NCBI GenBank assembly: GCA_017608995.1
Contig: JAFCEU010000027.1
Span: 1 to 10,185 of the forward strand
DNA: 10,185 bases
Source: Candidatus Iainarchaeum sp.
Lineage (GTDB): Archaea > Iainarchaeota > Iainarchaeia > Iainarchaeales > DTGL01
Reading direction: 5' to 3'
Shown here: one piece after another, positions 5,541 through 10,185 of the stretch
Position numbering within the stretch: the stretch's first letter is position 1
Layout of the letters: each line of letters opens with the position of its first letter
Notes under the pieces: model-generated
Seen by the model: the letters and a program-made list of their open reading frames with translations, nothing else
The model's database searches: none
Told to the model about the DNA's origin: nothing
Made by a program: the position numbers and the translations under genes

Positions 5541-7236
5541 GTTTGCGCCTCGCAGCTTTTATAAAATGCAAGAAGAGCGGATCCGGTTTTAATGGCCTGG
5601 AAGTAAATTCCGGGTGGTATTGACATGCCATATAAAATTTATGCTGTGGAAGCTCCAATATCTGCATTACTCGCTTATCTGGAGCTTTACCAGAAAAAAC
5701 CATGCCGTGCTTCGATAATATTTCAATGTACTCTGGATTTAGTTCATAGCGGTGCCTAAAACGCCTTCTTATAAAGCTCTGTTTTCCATGAATCCTATGA
5801 GCTATTGTGCCTGGCATAAGCTCAACGTCGTGGCCACCTAAACGCATCGTTGCTCCTAAACCGCTTATCTGCCTTTGCTCGGGCAAGAGGTCTATTACTG
5901 CATGCTTGCATTTTGGCTCAATTTCTGTGCTGTTTGCTCCTTTAAGCTTACAGACGCTCCTTGCAAACGCTATCACAGCCACTTGGAAACCCAAACATAA
6001 TCCGAGGTAAGGAATATTCTTTTTTCTACAATAATCTGCAACAGCAATTTTGCCTTCTATGCCGCGCTTCCCAAAGCCGCCAGGAACAATAATTCCATCA
6101 TAGTTTTTAAGCGATGCAATCTTTCTTGGTTCTCGTTCCAGCTTAGCGGTGTCAATCCAGCAGGTTTCTATACGTGTATTTAATACGCCTTCACAATGTT
6201 CGAGAGCCTTCAATATACTGATGTATGCGTCTTTTACATTGGTGTACTTTCCAGCTAATGCTATTTTCACGCTAGGCGCTTTTTTCGATACTCGATTTTT
6301 CTTTGTCCATTCTATGAGCTCTTTATTATTTGGCCTAAACTTCTTCTCGACTCTTAGCACTTCAAGTATTTTTTCATCAAGCTCTTTTTTTCTCAAAGCA
6401 AGTGGCAACTCATAGATCTTATCAATATCTTCAACACCAATGACGCGTTCAACGGGAACATTGCTATTCAAGCTTATCTTTTCCTTTATCGCCTTTGGTA
6501 TTGGAGTATGCGACCTGCATACAATTATATTTGGCTGAATTCCTAAGGAAAGCAGCCTTCTTATGCCGAGTTGCGCAGCCTTGCTTTTATGTTCCCCCAG
6601 GCTTGGCGGCTCTATTATATATGTTGCATTTAAGAAGCAAACATTGTGCGAGCTTTCTTCATACATCAGCTCGCGCATAGCTTCCAAAGCGAACATATTT
6701 TCATAGTCGCCAACTGTGCCGCCGATCTCTATTACAACAATATCTGGCTTCTTTTTTACAGCGAGCTCTCTCACAAAGCGCTTTATTTCGCCGGTAACAT
6801 GAGGAATAAATTGAACATCTCTACCTAAATAAGCTCCCTTGCGCTCCTTCTCCACAATGGTTTTATAAATCAGTCCGCTAGTGATGAAATTTTCTCTACC
6901 AAGGTTTTTATCCAAGAACCTTTCGTAAGAACCAAGGTCCATATCGGTTTCTGTTCCATCATCAAGTACAAAGACTTCGCCGTGCCTAAATGGATTTAGT
7001 GTGCCAGCATCTACATTAAGATAGGCTTCGAGTTTCATTGGCTCAACGTTCATGCCGCGGTTTGCAAAGAGCTTGCAGAGCGAGCTTGTGAGCATACCTT
7101 TACCAATGCCGCTCATAACAGAGCCCGTAATAACTAGGTACTTAGTCATACCTGCCTTATAGCCCTTCGGCACCGGCGTGTAGAATTCAGTAGAGCTTAT
7201 GCTGGCGATGTTTTCAAGAAGTGTTTTGCCTTTCAT
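5530..7236 (-). CDS. pyrG: CTP synthase, with N-terminal extension
   Basis: Converts UTP to CTP with ATP and glutamine-derived ammonia. 568 residues. The synthetase domain starts at MTKYLVITG (residue 30) with a P-loop-like GSVMSGIGKGM, then LNVDAGTLNPFRHGEVFVLDDGTETDMDLG and EIGGTVGDYE (metal and nucleotide binding). The class-I glutaminase half has PGGFGKRG, the nucleophile Cys in GLCLGFQ, and the His-Glu pair in YHPEF. All domains are complete. The first 29 residues (including STEFYTPVPKGYKAG) precede the usual start; they are probably real because a good SD (GGTGGGG, 7248-7242) lies five bases before ATG 7236, while the conserved Met at 7149 has a poor one. An in-frame TTG at 7239 is too close to that SD. 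P-loop and downstream wording differ from the common GGVVSSLGKG form, suggesting a divergent CTP-synthase branch. First gene of a three-gene minus-strand operon. Confidence 0.96.
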   Translation of the reverse strand: MKGKTLLENIASISSTEFYTPVPKGYKAGMTKYLVITGSVMSGIGKGMLTSSLCKLFANRGMNVEPMKLEAYLNVDAGTLNPFRHGEVFVLDDGTETDMDLGSYERFLDKNLGRENFITSGLIYKTIVEKERKGAYLGRDVQFIPHVTGEIKRFVRELAVKKKPDIVVIEIGGTVGDYENMFALEAMRELMYEESSHNVCFLNATYIIEPPSLGEHKSKAAQLGIRRLLSLGIQPNIIVCRSHTPIPKAIKEKISLNSNVPVERVIGVEDIDKIYELPLALRKKELDEKILEVLRVEKKFRPNNKELIEWTKKNRVSKKAPSVKIALAGKYTNVKDAYISILKALEHCEGVLNTRIETCWIDTAKLEREPRKIASLKNYDGIIVPGGFGKRGIEGKIAVADYCRKKNIPYLGLCLGFQVAVIAFARSVCKLKGANSTEIEPKCKHAVIDLLPEQRQISGLGATMRLGGHDVELMPGTIAHRIHGKQSFIRRRFRHRYELNPEYIEILSKHGMVFSGKAPDKRVMQILELPQHKFYMACQYHPEFTSRPLKPDPLFLHFIKAARRKHVR

Positions 7237-7241
7237 CAAAG

Positions 7242-7248
7242 CCCCACC
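7242..7248 (-). promoter_or_regulatory. Shine-Dalgarno GGTGGGG for pyrG
   Basis: This lies five bases before ATG 7236 on the minus strand. It supports translation of the extra 29 N-terminal residues of CTP synthase. Confidence 0.55.
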
Positions 7249-7263
7249 ATATGTAATAGACTT

Positions 7264-7276
7264 GTTTTTTTAAAAC
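7264..7276 (-). promoter_or_regulatory. TATA-like box for the pyrG operon, flanked by a direct repeat
   Basis: The minus strand reads GTTTTAAAAAAAC, centred about 34 bases before ATG 7236, so transcripts would start near 7244. ACTTGT (plus strand) occurs at 7260-7265 and 7275-7280, bracketing the box; this could be a regulator site or chance. Confidence 0.35.
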
Positions 7277-7305
7277 TTGTGTTAATTTTCACCTTGGTTT
7301 AGGCT

Positions 7306-7317
7306 AAAGGTTTTTAT
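7306..7317 (+). promoter_or_regulatory. BRE/TATA-like element for the DUF211-VIT pair
   Basis: TAAAGGTTTTTAT on the plus strand has an A/purine-rich element followed by a TATA-like run centred about 31 bases before ATG 7345. That predicts a leader of about five bases or none, and no SD is seen. It is back to back with the pyrG promoter in a 108-base divergent gap. Confidence 0.4.
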
Positions 7318-7344
7318 TCCTTTTTCTTTTTTAATATTAAACCT

Positions 7345-7650
7345 ATGTCATCGCGCAACGTGGTAATTAAACGCTTGGTTCTTGATGTAATGAAGCCACA
7401 CAAGCCAGATATTGTTGATTTGGGCAAACAAATTTCTTCTTTACCTGGGATAAGTGGCTGTAATCTAACTGTGTTAGAGATAGACAAGAGCGTTGAGAAT
7501 GTTAAGATTACAATAGAAGGCGATAATATAAGTGCCAAAGAGGTCGAAAAGGTCCTCGAAGAAAATGGCGCCACAGTACATTCAATCGATAAGGTTTCTA
7601 TTGGTAGGCCAGGTGCAAAGATTGTTGAAGAGGCAAAATATGAGCACTGA
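7345..7650 (+). CDS. DUF211 family protein (archaeal, function unknown)
   Basis: 101 residues, the usual size for DUF211, a small archaeal family with a ferredoxin-like fold. Diagnostic stretches are IKRLVLDVMKPHKPDIVDL at the N-terminus, GCNLTVLEIDKSVENVKITIEG in the middle and GATVHSIDKVSIG near the end. No signal peptide or membrane segment, so it is cytoplasmic. A complex of some kind with the membrane protein next door is possible. The ATG follows a TATA-like element at the right distance. The gene ends 9 bases into a short ORF beginning ATG 7640, and the VIT-family gene follows. The biochemical role is not known to me, so none is proposed beyond the likely link with the transporter. Confidence 0.9.
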   Translation: MSSRNVVIKRLVLDVMKPHKPDIVDLGKQISSLPGISGCNLTVLEIDKSVENVKITIEGDNISAKEVEKVLEENGATVHSIDKVSIGRPGAKIVEEAKYEH

Positions 7651-7693
7651 GGAGGCTGATTCCTTATTCGTCTGCAGGAGCTTCATCAAATAA
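7640..7693 (+). pseudogene. Candidate out-of-frame N-terminus of the VIT-family gene
   Basis: ATG 7640 overlaps the end of the DUF211 gene, as coupled starts do, and opens a 17-codon ORF (MSTEEADSLFVCRSFIK). The VIT frame is itself open from 7660 and would read LIRLQELHQINVNANV directly into the annotated start. Joining the two by one missing base near 7661-7668 gives a continuous helix-like N-terminus (MSTEEADSL-IRLQELHQ). Either a base has been lost here or the VIT protein really starts at GTG 7708. Confidence 0.4.
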
Positions 7694-7707
7694 ACGTTAA
7701 CGCAAAC

Positions 7708-8247
7708 GTGTACTCTATTTTAAGGCGCTATTTTGCAATGAACGCATTTGATGGAGCAGTTACCACGCTAGGCATAGTAATGGGCTTTTTTATTGCAGAT
7801 GTTTCGGATGCACGCGTTGTTTTGCTTACAGTGTTTGCAACAGCGTTTGCGCTCTTCATCTCTGGCTTTTGGTCCGCATATATTACGGAAAAGGCAGAGC
7901 GCATACGCGATATAATTGAGCTAGAGAAAAAGCTTTTGCATACACTGAAAAACTCAAGGATGGCAAAGGCAACAAAACTTATTGCTCTCGAAGCAGCCAT
8001 TGTAAATGGCTCTTCATCAGCATTGGTCGCGCTTTTTATAATAATTCCTTTTTTCCTTGCCTGGAATTCTTTCATACCTTTGTTGCTTGCTTTCTATCTC
8101 TCGATTTCCTTGGCTTTGTTTGTTTTGGTTTTCTTAGGTGTCTTCTTAGCTGCCCTTTCACACCAAAGTAAACTTATATTAGCAACCAAAATGCTCTTCG
8201 CTGGTTTATTGGCGATAGCGTTTTCCTTACTTCTCGAAGCGCTTTGA
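7708..8247 (+). CDS. VIT1/CCC1-family membrane protein (TIGR00267-like)
   Basis: 179 residues as read from GTG 7708. The family includes iron/manganese vacuolar transporters (CCC1, VIT1) and archaeal relatives of unproven substrate. The N-terminus RRYFAMNAFDGAVTTLGIVMGF is characteristic. About five membrane helices can be seen: residues ~15-31, ~36-57, ~95-115, ~118-148 and ~157-177. A charged loop (about 58-90, EKAERIRDIIELEKKL...) lies between helices 2 and 3. GTG 7708 has no SD in front of it, whereas GGAGG at 7651-7655 and AGGAG at 7676-7680 lie upstream, so the true N-terminus probably lies further left, possibly at ATG 7640 after a frame change. It sits directly after DUF211, probably in one transcript, and is convergent with corA. 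Confidence 0.85.
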   Translation: MYSILRRYFAMNAFDGAVTTLGIVMGFFIADVSDARVVLLTVFATAFALFISGFWSAYITEKAERIRDIIELEKKLLHTLKNSRMAKATKLIALEAAIVNGSSSALVALFIIIPFFLAWNSFIPLLLAFYLSISLALFVLVFLGVFLAALSHQSKLILATKMLFAGLLAIAFSLLLEAL

Positions 8248-8298
8248 GGCACTTTACGCTATATAAAAATTTCTTCGTATATTTTGTTATAATGTGCC
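8248..8298. terminator. Imperfect inverted repeat between convergent VIT and corA genes
   Basis: GGCAC (8248-8252) and GTGCC (8294-8298) can pair, with a TTA/TAA extension after one mismatch, enclosing a very AT-rich core. Its place between converging genes suits a two-way terminator. A TATATAAAA run (8260-8268) lies in the loop. Weak evidence. Confidence 0.28.
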
Positions 8299-8304
8299 AT
8301 TGAA

Positions 8305-9267
8305 CTAAATGATGAATTTGCTTCTTGGCTTAAAAGGGAGCTGAAGTAGTGTCAATTCTAGAACAGTTCCTTTCTCCAGAAGATTATTATGCCCATTGCG
8401 GATAATAAAACTGAAATAAGCATGGTTATAAGGAATGCATGCTCTGAATGCTGAAACGGCAAAGCGATAATAGATGCTAGCTATAAGCGTTGGAATCATT
8501 AAGATTATTGTAACTGAAGTAAGAAGCTTCATAACCCTATTTAAATTGTTGGAAATAATAGAAGCAAAAGCATCCATCATTCCGCTGAGTATATTTGAAT
8601 AAATATCAGCCATCTGCATCGCTTGTTCATATTCGTACCTAACGTCTTCGAGAAGCTCGCGGTCTTCTTCATACTTCGTAAACACCTTGTCCCTTGTAAG
8701 CTTAGATATTATAAGCAGATTCGATCTAAGCGAAGTAGTGAAATAAACAAGCGATTTTTCAAGGTTGAGAAGCTTCACAAGCTCTTCATTCTTCATCGAT
8801 TTCTCAAGGTCTTGTTGTATTATGTGGCTTAGCTTATTGATAGATTTAAGATAGTTGAGATAAAGACGAGAGGAAACTAAAAGGAGTTTTAGCACAGTTT
8901 GAATCTTTTTGCCAGTGTTTATCTTGCCCTTCTTGAGTTCTTCTATAACATCATTTTTTATCGTGCAGAAGGTTATGAGGTGTCTTTTGGAAAGTATTAT
9001 CCCTAATGGAATCGTAAAGTATTCAGGCTCGGCCATTCTTTTTTGAGGTGTTCTAATAAGAATAAAAAGTTCTCCATCAAGCCGCTCTATTTTTGGTACT
9101 TCGTCAGCATCATGCATATACTCTATTATCTCATCTGCTCCCTTTGCTAGGGCGCGCAGCCTTTTTAAGTCAGCATTATTTGGTTCAGCTATGTTTATCC
9201 AACTGCCATTTGTAGCTTCAGAAACTCTTTTCAACTTTCCATTAATTGTTTTATATATTTCAAGCAT
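8305..9267 (-). CDS. corA: CorA-family divalent cation channel, C-terminus frameshifted and GMN motif lost
   Basis: CorA proteins are pentameric Mg2+/Co2+ channels with a large cytoplasmic N-domain and two C-terminal membrane helices joined at a GMN selectivity motif. The N-domain (GSWINIAEPN, then acidic helices), the long stalk helix and TM1 (LLTSVTIILMIPTLIASIY) are well preserved. Relatives continue with GMN, but here the frame breaks right after IASIY (8472-8470) and runs on as a nonsense tail to TAG/TAA-type stop at 8305. The missing part is found intact in another frame (8358-8468). As written the product has no GMN and no TM2, so it should not make a working channel. I chose ATG 9267 (MLEIYKTING), typical for relatives, over TTG 9282. 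Thirty-five bases separate it from speD upstream, and it may be co-transcribed. Confidence 0.88.
   Translation of the reverse strand: MLEIYKTINGKLKRVSEATNGSWINIAEPNNADLKRLRALAKGADEIIEYMHDADEVPKIERLDGELFILIRTPQKRMAEPEYFTIPLGIILSKRHLITFCTIKNDVIEELKKGKINTGKKIQTVLKLLLVSSRLYLNYLKSINKLSHIIQQDLEKSMKNEELVKLLNLEKSLVYFTTSLRSNLLIISKLTRDKVFTKYEEDRELLEDVRYEYEQAMQMADIYSNILSGMMDAFASIISNNLNRVMKLLTSVTIILMIPTLIASIYYRFAVSAFRACIPYNHAYFSFIIRNGHNNLLEKGTVLELTLLQLPFKPRSKFII
8358..8468 (-). pseudogene. corA: Displaced C-terminus of corA (second membrane helix) in another frame
   Basis: Reading the minus strand from 8468 gives IALPFQHSEHAFLITM, then LISVLLSAMGIIIFW and RKELF before a TAG at 8360-8358. This is the expected end of a CorA protein: post-GMN loop, TM2 and a positively charged tail. 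Between the last in-frame codon (Tyr, 8472-8470) and this segment there is one base, where GMN would need nine, so eight bases appear to be missing. Confidence 0.9.
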
Positions 9268-9302
9268 GCTGTCACAACGCAATATTTTTTAAGAGCGGTT
9301 TG

Positions 9303-9677
9303 CTAAAGAAATCGCCTCGCCAGACTAGTTTCGTGCTCTAATCCTCGAATCAATTCCTTCTTTAGTACCTTTTCTGGCATAAATAGCTTCTCTGCGATTT
9401 TAGCTGCTTTTATTGCCTTCTCTTCGCTTCCGCAGGTGTATATGTCCATTGCAACATAGCCGAATTCTGGCCATGTGTGCACTGAAATATGCGATTCTTC
9501 AAGAAGTACTATACCGGTAACGCCCTGTGGCTTAAACTGGTGGTATGCTTCGCTGATTCTATTGATGTTCGCTCTGCGGATTATTTCGTCAAAGATGTGC
9601 TTTACGCTTGGTACGTGAGCAATTAACTCTGCTGGGCACCCATATAACTCCATTATTATATGCATGCCCATCGTCAT
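9303..9677 (-). CDS. speD: S-adenosylmethionine decarboxylase proenzyme, SpeD/SpeH type
   Basis: 124-residue pyruvoyl enzyme that decarboxylates S-adenosylmethionine to supply aminopropyl groups for spermidine. The short Thermotoga/archaeal form is seen: MHIIMELYGC, FKPQGVTGIVLLEESHISVHTWPE and GYVAMDIYTCG. The precursor should cut between E61 and S62 to form the pyruvoyl group; H67 and C82 match the processing and catalytic residues (S63, H68, C83 in Thermotoga maritima). ATG 9677 is chosen because GGGTGAT (9688-9682) lies four bases before it; a GTG at 9686 is inside that SD. Some crenarchaeal relatives decarboxylate arginine instead, and sequence alone does not fully exclude this. corA follows after 35 bases. 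Together with MetK this suggests spermidine-type polyamine synthesis. Confidence 0.94.
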   Translation of the reverse strand: MTMGMHIIMELYGCPAELIAHVPSVKHIFDEIIRRANINRISEAYHQFKPQGVTGIVLLEESHISVHTWPEFGYVAMDIYTCGSEEKAIKAAKIAEKLFMPEKVLKKELIRGLEHETSLARRFL

Positions 9678-9681
9678 CGCT

Positions 9682-9688
9682 ATCACCC
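9682..9688 (-). promoter_or_regulatory. Shine-Dalgarno GGGTGAT for speD
   Basis: This lies four bases before ATG 9677 on the minus strand and decides between four closely spaced candidate starts (GTG 9686, ATG 9677, 9671, 9665). Confidence 0.65.
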
Positions 9689-9725
9689 ATAACAGCCCAC
9701 CACCGCTAAAACAAAAAGAAAAAAT

Positions 9726-9770
9726 GAAAATAAAGCTTTACTAAAAATTACTGCAAAATCCTTTTTAAAG
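9726..9770 (-). promoter_or_regulatory. Likely promoter region of speD
   Basis: Two TATA-like runs are seen on the minus strand: CTTTAAAAAG (9770-9761) and CTTTATTTTC (9735-9726). The second would start transcripts near 9704, leaving a leader of about 27 bases that holds the SD. The gap between speD and the upstream terminator (9688-9831) shows nothing else I can support. Confidence 0.3.
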
Positions 9771-9809
9771 TTAATTGAAATCCATTTTTTCCTTTTCAGG
9801 ACTATCTAT

Positions 9810-9849
9810 AATTAATGAAAAATAAAAAATAAAAGGGCTGATGCCCTTT
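9810..9849 (-). terminator. Intrinsic terminator of the minus-strand small-membrane-protein operon
   Basis: On the minus strand a perfect 7-bp stem (AAAGGGC at 9849-9843, GCCCTTT at 9838-9832) with a 4-base loop is followed by TATTTTTTATTTTT. The stem begins in the TAA (9850-9848) that ends the acidic reading frame. This placement supports that TAA as the natural end of the gene upstream. Confidence 0.8.
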
Positions 9850-9931
9850 ATTCTGGAGTTGGTAGCTCCGCCTCTAAGCTTTCCTCCTGGCTCTCCATTT
9901 CGGAAAGCATTTTATCAAGCTCTTGTTCCTG
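9848..9931 (-). pseudogene. Displaced acidic C-terminal tail of the small membrane protein
   Basis: In the frame one base on from the membrane ORF, 27 codons read QEQELDKMLSEMESQ, then EESLEAELPTPE, ending at TAA 9850-9848. It is acidic and helix-forming, and ends exactly at the terminator hairpin, as a real gene end would. An ATG at 9952 could start it alone as a 34-residue ORF, but without a clear SD. I think it is the proper tail of the upstream ORF separated by a frameshift. Confidence 0.5.
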
Positions 9932-10067
9932 GTGTTGGCGTGGCAGCTCCATTGCCGTTCCCTTGCGGCTTTGGCATAACGAAAAGCACACCTGCACCAA
10001 TCACTATAATAATAACTATGGCAATAACCACTAGAAATACCTTGTTTTGTAATATGCTTGTAGCCAA
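9915..10067 (-). CDS. Small single-pass membrane protein, probably frameshifted
   Basis: 50 residues from TTG 10067: MATSILQNK, a strongly hydrophobic helix of about 22 residues (VFLVVIAIVIIIVIGAGVLF), then a Gly/Asn/Pro/Thr-rich linker (PKPQGNGNGAATPTPG) before a TGA at 9917-9915. The SD GGGTGAT (10078-10072) lies four bases before the TTG and contains the previous gene's stop, so it is translationally coupled. The helix near the N-terminus acts as an anchor or uncleaved signal, with the tail probably outside. The abrupt end, followed by an acidic frame reaching to the terminator, suggests the full protein is about 70 residues with a charged tail. Function unknown; not recognised. Being too short and starting with TTG, it is easily missed. 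Confidence 0.6.
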   Translation of the reverse strand: MATSILQNKVFLVVIAIVIIIVIGAGVLFVMPKPQGNGNGAATPTPGTRA

Positions 10068-10071
10068 TTAT

Positions 10072-10078
10072 ATCACCC
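10072..10078 (-). promoter_or_regulatory. Shine-Dalgarno GGGTGAT overlapping a stop codon
   Basis: The motif includes the TGA (10075-10073) of the partial upstream gene and sits four bases before TTG 10067. It has the same layout as the ybaK/PHP junction. Confidence 0.55.
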
Positions 10079-10183
10079 GCCAACAATTTCACTAAGCGCT
10101 TTTTCACACTCTTCCTTTGTTTCGAACGTTTGCAATCCTTCGTACATGTATGCTCCGCAGAATTCTTTTAACCCGCACTCTCT
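10073..10183 (-). CDS. C-terminal fragment of an unknown Cys-containing protein (cut by window edge)
   Basis: The minus strand has an open frame entering from the right edge, with 36 residues and a TGA at 10075-10073: RECGLKEFCGAYMYEGLQ, then TFETKEECEKALSEIVGG. There are three cysteines in 36 residues, and the end looks like a helix. Frame choice rests on it being the only one of three open to a stop that couples to the next gene. The start and function lie outside the window, and no family is recognised. It is the upstream partner of the small membrane protein in the same operon. Confidence 0.5.
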   Translation of the reverse strand, partial: RECGLKEFCGAYMYEGLQTFETKEECEKALSEIVGG

Positions 10184-10185
10184 GT

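Noticed and set aside
7147..7149. ATG 7149 as the start of CTP synthase, matching the usual MTKY start.
   Set aside because: Its upstream bases give only a weak, badly spaced SD, while ATG 7236 has a well-placed GGTGGGG; kept as an alternative.
8309..8344. Possible C/D-box sRNA: ATGATGA at 8309-8315 and CTGA at 8341-8344 on the plus strand, downstream of TATATAAAA (8260-8268).
   Set aside because: The spacing between boxes is about 25 bases, too long for a usual archaeal guide, and no C' or second D box follows. The region is also the read-through tail of the broken corA.
9841..10095. 84-codon plus-strand ORF, and a 77-codon minus-strand ORF over the same region.
   Set aside because: Both have odd composition (Pro-rich; Arg/Cys/Trp-rich) with no domain signs; the third minus frame gives a convincing membrane helix with a good SD instead.
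1..10185. CRISPR arrays, insertion sequences, tRNA or rRNA genes.
   Set aside because: No spaced direct repeats, transposase-like ORFs, terminal inverted repeats or cloverleaf-like conserved arms were seen on reading through the window.

Overview
The window looks archaeal, most likely from a small-genome DPANN-type lineage (a Diapherotrites/Micrarchaeota-like guess). The archaeal signs are a DUF211 protein next to a VIT/CCC1-type membrane protein, a short archaeal/Thermotoga-type S-adenosylmethionine decarboxylase, TATA-like boxes upstream of several genes, and Shine-Dalgarno (SD) motifs of the GGTGAT type. Genes are tightly packed, often with overlaps of a few bases and TTG starts. The bacterial-type MetK at the left edge stands out against this background. 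The exact phylum cannot be settled from this sequence alone.

Layout, left to right. (1) Bases 2-796, plus strand: 3' two thirds of a bacterial-type S-adenosylmethionine synthetase carrying a perfect 21-bp tandem duplication inside its active-site signature. (2) 832-2109, minus: an unrecognised secreted Cys/Trp-rich protein. (3) 2303-4543, plus: a compact operon of a divergent YbaK-like deacylase, a PHP-domain phosphoesterase and a TraB/GumN-type membrane protein. (4) 7236-4553, minus: an operon of CTP synthase with an N-terminal extension, a CDP-alcohol phosphatidyltransferase with a variant active site, and a Trbp111/MetRS-beta-like tRNA-binding protein. CTP is needed to make CDP-archaeol, the usual substrate of such transferases, so the first two fit membrane lipid synthesis. 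(5) 7345-8247, plus, divergent from pyrG: DUF211 protein and VIT-family transporter. (6) 9677-8305, minus: speD then corA. (7) 10183-9848, minus: the end of an unknown Cys-containing gene, then a small single-pass membrane protein, ended by an intrinsic terminator.

The most striking content is a series of lesions in otherwise recognisable genes. corA has lost the bases for its GMN selectivity motif, and the rest of its C-terminus (second membrane helix, stop codon) is intact in another frame. The small membrane protein appears frameshifted, with an acidic tail that ends exactly at the terminator. The VIT gene has no good start, but has a coupled ATG upstream in the wrong frame. metK has the 7-residue duplication. 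These are either real decay or variation, or sequencing/assembly errors. Raw reads would decide.

No rRNA, tRNA, CRISPR array or insertion sequence was seen. No stretch over 300 bases is without a gene.
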